The notes below the pieces were generated by a model, which did not search any database, was not told the origin of the DNA, and was given only the letters and a program-made list of their open reading frames with translations. Shown piece by piece: positions 33,034-40,214 of a DNA stretch of 40,214 nucleotides. This DNA comes from Fimenecus sp045613065 (lineage in GTDB: Bacteria > Bacillota > Clostridia > Oscillospirales > Acutalibacteraceae): contig JAZLAH010000034.1 in NCBI GenBank assembly GCA_045613065.1, positions 1 to 40,214 of the forward strand, written 5' to 3'. Made by a program: the position numbers and the translations under genes. The stretch's first letter is position 1, and every line of letters begins with the position of its first letter.

Positions 33034-33273
33034 TCACTGTCTATCAAAATATTCGTCATCAGCAATAAAATATGTACGGATATAACCATCAGTCGCAACA
33101 AAAACAATCTCACCTGTTTCTGACAGATAATAAATCATATCATTATCATCCTCGTCCTTTTCATATTTCTTCAATGCCTTTGGATTATTTATCACTTCAT
33201 TTGCCTTGATTAAATATTCTTCCGCTGAATCAGAATTAGTTTCTTCTCCGTGCTCAAAAAAGTGCTCCCGCAT
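33034..33273 (-). CDS. Small acidic protein resembling a polymorphic-toxin C-terminal domain
   Basis: From the ATG at 33273 the protein is 79 residues, with GGAG 5 bases upstream; an ATG at 33309, overlapping the glpK stop, would add 12 residues but has no ribosome site. The sequence has the pattern HFxxHGxE, SAEEYLxxANEVINNP, YYLSxTGEIVFVATDGYIRTYF and YFDRQ. This recalls the family found at the C-termini of CdiA/filamentous haemagglutinin-type toxins and some phage head proteins, thought to have a barnase/EndoU/colicin-like fold. Here it stands alone with no carrier and no visible immunity gene. Activity is an inference; the K of the usual KHG is E here and the FKP element is absent. It is probably co-transcribed with glpK. 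Confidence 0.5.
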   Translation of the reverse strand: MREHFFEHGEETNSDSAEEYLIKANEVINNPKALKKYEKDEDDNDMIYYLSETGEIVFVATDGYIRTYFIADDEYFDRQ

Positions 33274-33308
33274 CTTTTCTCCATCACGGAAATAATTTTT
33301 TATTATCA

Positions 33309-34817
33309 TTAATGTTCAACCCAATCTCTTGAGCGTTCAACAGCACGAAGCCATCCATTATATCTCTTATCACGTTTTTCCATATCCATTTGTGGCTCAA
33401 ACACTCTGTCAACCTGACGGATTTTTTCAATTTCTTCCATATCTTTCCAGAAACCTACTGCAAGACCAGAAAGATACGCTGCGCCAATAGCTGTTGTTTC
33501 AACCATCTTTGGTCTGTTTACATTTGTTCTTATCATATCAGCCTGAATCTGCATCATAATATTGCTTACAGATGCACCACCGTCAACACGAAGTTCTGAA
33601 AGTTCGATATCTGAATCCTGTTTCATAGCCTCAAGCAAATCTGTCATCTGGTATGCGATTGCTTCAAGAACACTTCGACAAATATGAGCAGCATTAGCAC
33701 CACGAGTAAGCCCTACAATAGTACCACGAGCATACATATCCCAATATGGTGCACCAAGTCCTGTAAATGCAGGAACAAAATAAACACCATTTGAATTTTC
33801 TACACTCTCTGCAAGTTCATCACAACGACGAGCAGAAGGAATAAGTTGTAAATCATCACGAAGCCACTTGATTACTGAGCCTGCGTTAAAAGCAGAACCC
33901 TCAATAGCATAAGTAACCTTATCGCCTAATCCCCAAGCAACACCTGTAACAAGATTATTTTTTGATTCAACACGCTTTTCACCTGTATTCATAAGCAAGA
34001 AACAACCTGTACCATATGTGTTCTTTGCCTGACCCTGACTGAAACAGCCCTGACCAAAAAGTGCAGCAGGCTGGTCACCGATTGCACCTGAAATAGGCAC
34101 ACCAGCAAGTTCCTCAATACCCATAACACTCTTTGCAACTGTTCCGTAAACCTTGCTTGATGGTTCACACTTAGGAAGCATTGACATAGGTACACCGAGT
34201 TTTTCACAAAGATATTCATCCCAACAAAGCTTATCAACATCAAAAAGCATTGTTCGTGATGCATTTGAATAGTCAGTAATGTGAACTGCACCACCTGTAA
34301 GGTTCCAGATAAGCCATGTTTCAACAGTACCGAAAAGAAGCTGACCTTTTTCAGCAAGCTCCTTTGCACCATCAACATTATCAAGAATCCATTTGATTTT
34401 TGTTCCTGAGAAATATGCATCGACAACAAGTCCTGTATGGTCTTTTATGTATTTTGTCAATTCAGCATCTGCCTTGATTTTTTCACACATATCAGCAGTT
34501 CTTCTACACTGCCAGACAATAGCGTTATAAACAGGCTTACCTGTTGATTTATCCCAAACGATTGTTGTTTCACGCTGATTTGTGATACCAATTGAAGCAA
34601 TATCCTCTGCTGTTGCCTTACTCTGAGACATAACCTCCATAACAGACTGTAACTGTGAGAAGAGAATCTCCATAGGATTGTGTTCAACCCAGCCTGTGTG
34701 TGGATAAATCTGATTAAACTCGTGCTGTGCTTTATAGCAGATATTACCATTCTTATCAAAAAGAATTGCACGGGAGCTTGTTGTTCCCTGGTCTAACGCT
34801 AAAACATATTTTTTCAT
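33309..34817 (-). CDS. glpK: Glycerol kinase
   Basis: GlpK phosphorylates glycerol to glycerol 3-phosphate with ATP. The 502-residue FGGY-family protein begins YVLALDQGTTSSRAILFD, and has WLIWNLTGG, SGAIGDQPAALFGQGCF, GTGCFLLMNTG and GGASVSNIMMQIQAD. The ATG at 34817 has GAGGTG upstream. The gene follows the hexosaminidase by 23 bases and is followed closely by the toxin-like small protein. No glycerol facilitator or dehydrogenase gene is nearby; its link to hexosaminidase is unusual. Confidence 0.96.
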   Translation of the reverse strand: MKKYVLALDQGTTSSRAILFDKNGNICYKAQHEFNQIYPHTGWVEHNPMEILFSQLQSVMEVMSQSKATAEDIASIGITNQRETTIVWDKSTGKPVYNAIVWQCRRTADMCEKIKADAELTKYIKDHTGLVVDAYFSGTKIKWILDNVDGAKELAEKGQLLFGTVETWLIWNLTGGAVHITDYSNASRTMLFDVDKLCWDEYLCEKLGVPMSMLPKCEPSSKVYGTVAKSVMGIEELAGVPISGAIGDQPAALFGQGCFSQGQAKNTYGTGCFLLMNTGEKRVESKNNLVTGVAWGLGDKVTYAIEGSAFNAGSVIKWLRDDLQLIPSARRCDELAESVENSNGVYFVPAFTGLGAPYWDMYARGTIVGLTRGANAAHICRSVLEAIAYQMTDLLEAMKQDSDIELSELRVDGGASVSNIMMQIQADMIRTNVNRPKMVETTAIGAAYLSGLAVGFWKDMEEIEKIRQVDRVFEPQMDMEKRDKRYNGWLRAVERSRDWVEH

Positions 34818-34840
34818 TGTATAACACCTCAATATTTTTC

Positions 34841-36436
34841 CTATTTATTTCCCTGTAATTTTGCTTTTAATGATTCTGCTTCTTTCTTTGCTTTCGCATC
34901 ATCAATAAGATTGTGTAATCCCTGCCAATGGAACACTCTGCGTTTGAACCAGAGTGAAGATGCGTGTTTATACATAAACGACGGACACGCTTTCTTAAGT
35001 GGAGCATATCCCACCTTATATACATCCAGCATTTTGTAATAATCAGCAATTTTATGCACAAATGTAGTGAATGACGGATAGCCCTTTTCAGCCCACGCAT
35101 TTTCTGCCATTGCACCTAGTCGTGGAAATGTCAAAAACTCAAGACGCTTCATATCAGGAACATATTCTGTCCACATCTGAGCCTCAATTCCCATAGTTTC
35201 ATTGTCATCATCCGTCAATGCTCCGTTATCATCGCAGACTCGCTTCAACGAATTCCATCCATAAGGAAAATCGAAATAATATGGATAACAATGTGTATTT
35301 ATTAATTTTCTTCCTCGTTTTATTTCCTTTTCAACTAAATCCTTGTCATCACCCATACCGCAAACGGTCCAAGCGATATCAGAATTTAAACTTTCAGCAT
35401 TTTCTATTTTGTCATAACTCCATATAATTGAAGAATAACCTTTTGATTTAAGATATTCATTCACCTTGTTCATAAAGAACATCTGTAAATCATCTTCATT
35501 TTTTAATCCGTTATCCTTAATCGCTTTCTGACAATACGGACAGTTTTCCCAACGCATTTTAACTGCCTCATCACCACCGATATGAATCACCTTATCAGGG
35601 AAAAGCTCAATCAATTCGTCAATTACATCATAAACGAACTTATATGTGGTTTCTTTTCCTGCACAAAGAATATCGTGCTTTACTCCCCAATGAGTTGCAA
35701 CCTCAAGCTTTCGGTCAAGACAAGATAAATACGGATAGCAGGATATATCTGCTACTCTATGTCCTGGTATATCAAATTCAGGAATAACTTTGTTTTTTCT
35801 GTCGTGACAATATTTTACAATTTCTTTAACATCATTCTGTGTATAATATCCACCATGAGGCTTGTGGTTAAAATTAGTATGACTTCTTTTTGAGCCTTTT
35901 TCTGTCAAAAGAGGATATTTCTTTATTTCTATTCTCCATCCCTGATCTTCCGTAAGGTGCCAATGAAGAAAATTCAGCTTGTGAAGAGCCATAAGGTCAA
36001 TAATTTTCTTAACCTCATCAACTGTATAGAAATATCGTCCACAGTCAAGCATAAAACCACGATAAGCAAAACGAGGATAGTCAGTAATTTCAGTATAAGG
36101 CAACTTACCCTGAGTCTGCAACAACATTTGTTTTAAAGTCTGCAACCCGTAAAATAAGCCCGTTTCCGTTTTTGCATTAATATACACTCGTCTATTTTCA
36201 CATTTTATAGTATAACCTTCGTCATGCTCAACAGAATCATCAAGTTTAAGAATAATGGACCTTTCTTCACCTGTATCTTCGTGAACATACACTTTCTTAT
36301 TCAGTGTTTTTCTTACAAAGGAAATAAATTCATCCACAAAAGGATATGGTGAAATTATAGTTCCCGTATGAAGAGTAAAACCCTTTTTATCTTGACTTAT
36401 AAGTATGTTTACAGGTTGAGGAACAATATTAAACAT
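34841..36436 (-). CDS. Glycoside hydrolase family 20 beta-N-acetylhexosaminidase
   Basis: The catalytic pair is D289-E290 in HIGGDEAVKMRWENC, the GH20 signature, preceded by LHWHLTEDQGWRIE (157-170) and IPEFDIPGHRVAD in the barrel. The N-terminal 115 residues form the usual GH20b domain. There is no signal peptide, so it probably acts inside the cell on N-acetylglucosamine or N-acetylgalactosamine oligosaccharides. The start at 36436 has GGAGGGG upstream. The stop is TAG. The C-terminal extension of about 100 residues contains SLWFKRRVFHWQGLHNLI. It is upstream of glpK in one unit. Confidence 0.9.
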   Translation of the reverse strand: MFNIVPQPVNILISQDKKGFTLHTGTIISPYPFVDEFISFVRKTLNKKVYVHEDTGEERSIILKLDDSVEHDEGYTIKCENRRVYINAKTETGLFYGLQTLKQMLLQTQGKLPYTEITDYPRFAYRGFMLDCGRYFYTVDEVKKIIDLMALHKLNFLHWHLTEDQGWRIEIKKYPLLTEKGSKRSHTNFNHKPHGGYYTQNDVKEIVKYCHDRKNKVIPEFDIPGHRVADISCYPYLSCLDRKLEVATHWGVKHDILCAGKETTYKFVYDVIDELIELFPDKVIHIGGDEAVKMRWENCPYCQKAIKDNGLKNEDDLQMFFMNKVNEYLKSKGYSSIIWSYDKIENAESLNSDIAWTVCGMGDDKDLVEKEIKRGRKLINTHCYPYYFDFPYGWNSLKRVCDDNGALTDDDNETMGIEAQMWTEYVPDMKRLEFLTFPRLGAMAENAWAEKGYPSFTTFVHKIADYYKMLDVYKVGYAPLKKACPSFMYKHASSLWFKRRVFHWQGLHNLIDDAKAKKEAESLKAKLQGNK

Positions 36437-36531
36437 CCCTGACCCCTCCAATTTTATGCAAAATAAATTATTTAAGTTAATTCTAACATAAAACCAATTT
36501 AACTACAATAAAAATAGTATATATTTTTCTC

Positions 36532-36560
36532 TTGAAATTATCGAATATATATAGTATAAT
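36532..36560 (+). promoter_or_regulatory. Promoter of the SRP RNA gene
   Basis: TTGAAA (36532-36537) and a perfect TATAAT (36555-36560) are 17 bases apart; transcription should start near 36567. Confidence 0.8.
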
Positions 36561-36579
36561 AGCTTGAAATGAATGAGAT

Positions 36580-36717
36580 GCCTTAATTCAGTCGTGTGCC
36601 GTGTGGGTCCTGTGCGGCGAGGCGCCGCGAACCATGTCAGGCGGGGAACCGAGCAGCATTAAGCGGTTTGCATCGGGCGCCACAGTCTGCCTGCACGACA
36701 CATGACTGAGTTAAGGC
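36580..36717 (+). ncRNA. ffs: Signal recognition particle RNA
   Basis: The RNA folds as one long hairpin: GCCTTAATTCAGTC at the left pairs with GACTGAGTTAAGGC at the right. The tip has the domain IV signature CATGTCAGGCGGGGAACCGA followed by GCAGCATTAAGC, the Ffh-binding part of SRP RNA. It is much richer in GC than its surroundings. A T-run (36719-36724) forms a terminator with the closing stem. At about 138 bases it is intermediate in size; I see no separate Alu domain. The position directly before dnaX is the same as in Bacillus. It works with Ffh and with the FtsY encoded at 14.5-15.6 kb. Confidence 0.93.
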
Positions 36718-36740
36718 GTTTTTTCATATTGTAAGGAGGA

Positions 36741-38390
36741 ATGACTTTGTATCGTGCTTTTTATAGAAAATACCGTCCATCAACATTTACTGATGTTGTA
36801 GGTCAGGAGCATATTACAACAACACTTGAAAATGCAGTTAAAACAGGTAAAACAAGTCATGCCTATCTCTTTACAGGTTCTCGTGGAACTGGTAAGACTT
36901 CTTGTGCAAAAATTCTTGCTAAAGCAGTTAACTGTATTAACTCCAACGATGGGAATCCATGTAACGAGTGTGAAATTTGCAAGGGGATTGATTCCGGTGC
37001 AATCCTTGACATAATCGAAATTGACGCTGCATCAAACAATGGCGTTGACAACATCCGTGATTTACGTGAAGAAGCCAATTTCACTCCTGCAAATGCTAAA
37101 TTCAGAGTTTATATTATTGACGAAGTTCATATGCTCTCAATCGGTGCATTCAATGCTCTTCTTAAAACTCTTGAAGAACCTCCTGCACACGTAATTTTCA
37201 TTCTTGCAACAACTGAGGTTCACAAATTACCATCAACAATTCTTTCAAGGTGTCAGCGTTTTGATTTTAAGCGAATCCCACCTGAAGCTATTGCAGAAAG
37301 ACTTAAAGAAGTTGCTATTAAGGAAAATCTTCAGATTTCTGACGATGGTGCTATGCTCATTGCACGAATTGCCGATGGTGCTATGCGTGACGCTTTGTCA
37401 CTTCTTGACCGTTGTTCTTCTCACGAAGGAATTATCGATTCTGCTGCCGTTGCAAATAGTGCCGGTCTTGCGGGACGAGAATACATCTTTGAACTTTGCG
37501 ATTGCATTATTGAAAAGGATGCTGCAAAGGCATTGGAAGTTGTAAATAAACTTTATAACGATTCTTGTGATATGGAACGACTTATCACTGAGCTTACAAG
37601 CCATTTCAGAAATCTTATGGTTTCAAAAGCTGTAAAGAATTTTCAGGATATGATAATCTGTTCTCAGGGTGAAATCGAAATTATTCGTCAACAAAGTGCA
37701 AAAACAACACTTGCAACTATTATGTCCTGCATAGATATTCTTACTGCATCTGCATCCACAATGAAGCAAGGTGCAAACAGAAGAACAAGTGCTGAGCTTT
37801 GTATTATAAGACTTTGTACACCAAGTCTTGACGGAGATTTAAATGCAATTCTCCGAAGACTCAGTGAACTTGAATCAGCCGTTGCATCAGGTCAAATTAC
37901 AGTCAAAGCAGAAGCACCTGCTCCTGTTAAAGAGCCTGAAGTAAAGGTAGAAAAACAACCTGAACCAACTAAAGTTACAGAACCTGCAAAGGAGCCTGAA
38001 AAAGAGGAAATTCCACTTCCGGAACCTCCTCCTGCACCACAGGAAGAGCAAATCGTTCCACAAAATATGGGTACTGTTTCATTTGATAACTGGCCTGAGG
38101 TTCTCGATATGCTTTATGCCAAGGACAAGAGCCTTATAGCAATGCTTACAGGTTCATCAGCATTTATCCATCAGGGTAAATACTTACTTATCAAAGGTTC
38201 ACCTGTATTGGAACTTTACCTCAAAACAGGTGATTATTCAAAAACCATAAAAGAAGCCGTTACTAAGATAACAGGCAAAACATATACACTTGCTGTTTAT
38301 AATAACAAGCAGGAACAAGCACCGAAAAATCCCCTTTCTGACCTTGTGTCAAAAGCGAAAAATCTCGGTATAAAAATTGAGGAGGAATAA
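36741..38390 (+). CDS. dnaX: DNA polymerase III subunit gamma/tau
   Basis: DnaX loads the beta clamp. The AAA+ core has Walker A GSRGTGKTS at 46-54, a zinc site C65, C74, C77, C80, and Walker B IIDEVHML followed by LEEPP. A proline/glutamate-rich linker (about 395-440) leads to a C-terminal tau-like domain. The protein has 549 residues. I see no A6G slippery sequence of the kind used for programmed frameshifting, so only the long form is expected. The ATG follows AAGGAGG. The gene is directly downstream of ffs and upstream of ebfC and recR, the order known from Bacillus. Confidence 0.97.
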   Translation: MTLYRAFYRKYRPSTFTDVVGQEHITTTLENAVKTGKTSHAYLFTGSRGTGKTSCAKILAKAVNCINSNDGNPCNECEICKGIDSGAILDIIEIDAASNNGVDNIRDLREEANFTPANAKFRVYIIDEVHMLSIGAFNALLKTLEEPPAHVIFILATTEVHKLPSTILSRCQRFDFKRIPPEAIAERLKEVAIKENLQISDDGAMLIARIADGAMRDALSLLDRCSSHEGIIDSAAVANSAGLAGREYIFELCDCIIEKDAAKALEVVNKLYNDSCDMERLITELTSHFRNLMVSKAVKNFQDMIICSQGEIEIIRQQSAKTTLATIMSCIDILTASASTMKQGANRRTSAELCIIRLCTPSLDGDLNAILRRLSELESAVASGQITVKAEAPAPVKEPEVKVEKQPEPTKVTEPAKEPEKEEIPLPEPPPAPQEEQIVPQNMGTVSFDNWPEVLDMLYAKDKSLIAMLTGSSAFIHQGKYLLIKGSPVLELYLKTGDYSKTIKEAVTKITGKTYTLAVYNNKQEQAPKNPLSDLVSKAKNLGIKIEEE

Positions 38391-38392
38391 AA

Positions 38393-38728
38393 ATGAAAGC
38401 AAGAATACCAAATCAGGGTGGACAGGCAAATATGATGAAGCGCATTCAGCAGATGCAGGAGGAAATGACTCGTGTACAGCAGGAATGTGAAGAAGCAGAA
38501 TACAACGCTTCTGCAGGTGGTGGAGCAATTGATGTTACAGTAAATGGTAAACATCAACTTGTTTCAGTTAAAATTCAGCCTGATGTTGTTGACCCTGAAG
38601 ATGTTGAAATGCTTGAAGACTTACTTGTAGCAGCTGTAAACGAAGCTATGAGAAAAGCTGACGAAACAGCAGAAAGAGAAATGGGCAAAATTACAGGTGG
38701 ATTAAACATTCCTGGACTTGGCTTCTAA
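38393..38728 (+). CDS. YbaB/EbfC nucleoid-associated protein
   Basis: The 111-residue protein has the YbaB pattern MMKRIQQMQEEMTRVQQE, VTVNGKHQLVSVKI, LLVAAVNEAMRKA and a glycine-rich end GLNIPGLGF. Family members bind DNA as dimers and are encoded between dnaX and recR, as here. The ATG is 2 bases past the dnaX stop, with GAGGAGGAA upstream. Confidence 0.96.
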   Translation: MKARIPNQGGQANMMKRIQQMQEEMTRVQQECEEAEYNASAGGGAIDVTVNGKHQLVSVKIQPDVVDPEDVEMLEDLLVAAVNEAMRKADETAEREMGKITGGLNIPGLGF

Positions 38729-38759
38729 AATACTCAACAAAACCATTGGAGCACAAATT

Positions 38760-39353
38760 ATGGCAATCGTATCTCTCGAAAAATTGATTGAAGAATTTCG
38801 TAAAATGCCCTCTGTCGGTGTAAAATCGGCGGAGCGTATGGCATATTATATTCTCGGTCTTGATGACGAAGGAACAAAAAATCTTGTTGATGCCATAAAT
38901 AATGCACATACTAATATACATACCTGTTCTGTGTGTTGTAACCATACAGAAGGTGAAAAGTGCAATATCTGTGACAACCCAAATCGTGACAATTCTGTTA
39001 TCTGCGTTGTTGAAGACCCAAGAGATGTAACAGCATTTGAACGCACTCACGAATATAAGGGCACATATCACGTTTTACATGGTGTGATTTCACCTATGAA
39101 TGGTGTTGGACCTGACAATATCCGCATAAAAGAGTTGATTCAGCGATTAACTGACGATTCTGTAAATGAAGTTATTATGGCAACAAATCCAACTACCGAG
39201 GGTGAAGCAACAGCAATGTATATTGCTCGACTTCTTAAACCTATGGGTATTAAAGTCAGCCGACTTGCATATGGTATCCCAGTAGGTAGCGACCTTGAAT
39301 ATGCAGACGAGGTAACACTTTCCAGAGCCCTTCAAGGCAGAAGTTTGTTATAA
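38760..39353 (+). CDS. recR: Recombination mediator RecR
   Basis: The 197-residue protein acts with RecF/RecO to load RecA on gapped DNA. An N-terminal helix-hairpin-helix (LPSVGVKSAERM-like) precedes the zinc site C56, C59, C68, C71, then a Toprim domain with ICVVEDPRDVTAFE, and the end SRLAYGIPVGSDLEYADEVTL. The ATG at 38760 has TTGGAG upstream; an earlier start overlapping ebfC is not supported. The palindromic repeat copy 2 directly follows. Confidence 0.96.
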   Translation: MAIVSLEKLIEEFRKMPSVGVKSAERMAYYILGLDDEGTKNLVDAINNAHTNIHTCSVCCNHTEGEKCNICDNPNRDNSVICVVEDPRDVTAFERTHEYKGTYHVLHGVISPMNGVGPDNIRIKELIQRLTDDSVNEVIMATNPTTEGEATAMYIARLLKPMGIKVSRLAYGIPVGSDLEYADEVTLSRALQGRSLL

Positions 39354-39359
39354 TATTTA

Positions 39360-39445
39360 TGTCATTCTGAACGAAGTGAAGAATCTCTTTTAAATAATAC
39401 ACTAATCAACCGAGATTCTTCGTCGCTTTGCTCCTCAGAATGACA
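39360..39445. repeat. Palindromic repeat of the CHSERSEES type, copy 2
   Basis: The element runs from TGTCATTCTGAACGAAGTG to TTTGCTCCTCAGAATGACA. It has the same two arm types as copy 1 (2641-2719) but exchanged left to right, so the copies are in opposite orientation. It lies between recR and smpB and may serve as a hairpin at the end of the recR message. Confidence 0.8.
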
Positions 39446-39475
39446 TTGTCAGATACTCAAAAAGGAGGAATAACC

Positions 39476-39943
39476 ATGGCAGAGAAAAAAGAAAATACCA
39501 CAATTGCACAAAATAAAAAAGCTCTCCATGATTATTTCGTCATGGAGAGTTATGAAGCAGGTATTGAGCTTGTTGGTACAGAAGTAAAATCACTTCGTCA
39601 GGGTAAGTGCAATCTTAAAGATGCTTGGTGTAGCATTGTTGAAGGTGAAATATTCGTAAACGGTATGCACATAAGCCCTTATGACCATGGTAACATCTTT
39701 AATCGTGACCCTATGAGAGTACGCAAGCTCTTAATGCACAAAAAGGAGATTATGCGACTATTGGGCACAACAAAACAAGATGGTCTTACATTAATTCCGT
39801 TATCAGTTTACTTTAAAAAGGGACGAGCAAAAGTGCAAGTGGGACTTTGTAAAGGTAAAAAGCTTTACGACAAGCGTGACGTTGCAGCTAAAAAGGAAGC
39901 CCAACGCACAATTGAACGAACAATGAAAGAAAGATTAAGATAA
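39476..39943 (+). CDS. smpB: SsrA-binding protein SmpB
   Basis: SmpB carries tmRNA to stalled ribosomes. The 155-residue protein has ALHDYFVMESYEAGIELVGTEVKSLR, ISPYDHGN, LLMHKKEI and the basic tail KRDVAAKKEAQRTIER. I chose the ATG at 39476, which has AAAGGAGGAA just upstream; earlier starts lie in the palindromic repeat. Its partner RNA gene follows 47 bases downstream. Confidence 0.97.
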   Translation: MAEKKENTTIAQNKKALHDYFVMESYEAGIELVGTEVKSLRQGKCNLKDAWCSIVEGEIFVNGMHISPYDHGNIFNRDPMRVRKLLMHKKEIMRLLGTTKQDGLTLIPLSVYFKKGRAKVQVGLCKGKKLYDKRDVAAKKEAQRTIERTMKERLR

Positions 39944-39990
39944 ATCATTCCACCTCTTCACTATTACTTTTTACCTATTACTTATAATAT

Positions 39991-40214
39991 GGGGATGAAA
40001 GGATTTCGACGGGGATTTTGAACTGCGATAAGCGAGCGGTGGAGTCTGACCACCATAAAACGGACGGTTTATAAAAAATAAACGACAAAAACGAAAAAGT
40101 ACTTCTTGCTGCTTAATTAGCGGCGAGCATTCCCCCGAGAGGACTGCGACTCGGTACGGAGTGTCATTTAGCAGTAAATGTGAACGGATAATCGTCTTGT
40201 AGTCCGTCACACAT
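39991..40214 (+). ncRNA. ssrA: Transfer-messenger RNA, 3' part outside window
   Basis: The 5' end GGGGATGAAAGGATTTCGACGGGG is the tRNA-like start of tmRNA. The tag frame, 40081-40113 and a TAA stop, reads N-D-K-N-E-K-V-L-L-A-A, ending in the LAA-type degradation signal. The codon before it in the place of the usual resume codon is ATA, so the tag may begin with Ile or the resume site may be displaced. The acceptor 3' half lies beyond the window. A TATAAT lies at 39983-39988, too close to the 5' end to be its normal -10 element. Confidence 0.92.

Noticed and set aside
3655..36436. General recoding of TAG as a sense codon
   Set aside because: TAG ends four genes at the expected place (the regulator at 3655 with a TGA right behind it, acyltransferase 1, dprA and the hexosaminidase), and no gene other than leuS has an internal TAG.
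36741..38390. Programmed frameshift in dnaX
   Set aside because: No run of the A6G type followed by a stem is seen; the frame is continuous to the end.
39983..39988. TATAAT as -10 element of tmRNA
   Set aside because: It ends only 2 bases before the mature 5' end, too close for a normal start, so it is not annotated as a promoter.

Overview
The window reads as chromosome of a low-GC Gram-positive anaerobe of the class Clostridia, most like the Ruminococcaceae/Oscillospirales. The support is a split two-gene transketolase, folate-dependent TrmFO, L20-type infC-rpmI-rplT order, an ffs-dnaX-ebfC-recR block, strong AGGAGG-type ribosome sites, and several kinds of short palindromic repeat. There is no prophage, CRISPR array, insertion sequence or tRNA gene. 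It is mostly housekeeping DNA with a few unusual details.

Layout. 1-2575 (+): the end of the transketolase N subunit, the C subunit, and a protein with SCP2-like features. 2591-4692 (-): two HTH/membrane regulators flanked by look-alike terminators and a CHSERSEES-type palindrome. 4857-5006: a GC-rich palindromic repeat. 5109-8661 (+): an RluA-type pseudouridine synthase, then two tandem acyltransferase paralogues with a zinc ribbon. 9479 down to 8673 (-): an RlmA-like methyltransferase. 27727 down to 9532 (-): a long informational block, infC-rpmI-rplT / rlmB-like-dprA-topA-trmFO-rnc-radical SAM-smc / ftsY-rdgB-yhbY-nadD-yqeK-rsfS-leuS. 28014-31369 (+): PHP phosphoesterase, rpsU, yqeG, M24 peptidase. 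31638-31375 (-): a small membrane-tail protein. 32070-33000 (+): an 8-oxoguanine glycosylase and a candidate small RNA. 36436-33034 (-): GH20 hexosaminidase, glpK, and a small toxin-domain-like protein. 36567-40214 (+): SRP RNA, dnaX, ebfC, recR, smpB and the start of tmRNA.

How the genes fit together. The 27.7-9.5 kb block combines translation initiation and ribosome assembly (IF3, L35, L20, YhbY, RsfS), RNA maturation (RNase III, TrmFO, an rRNA methylase), chromosome handling (Smc, TopA, DprA), protein targeting (FtsY) and NAD/nucleotide upkeep (NadD, RdgB). SRP RNA and FtsY belong to the same targeting pathway, and SmpB and tmRNA are adjacent partners in ribosome rescue.

Most notable points: (1) leuS, normally essential, carries an in-frame amber codon with the rest of the gene intact; (2) FtsY carries its acidic region and an RGFF-type basic/aromatic motif at the C-terminus instead of the N-terminus; (3) infC appears to start at AUC behind a promoter, structured leader and attenuator; (4) a stand-alone small protein resembling a contact-dependent toxin C-terminal domain follows glpK; (5) an independent small RNA with near-consensus promoter and terminator lies next to it. 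I did not find a clearly new multi-gene system.
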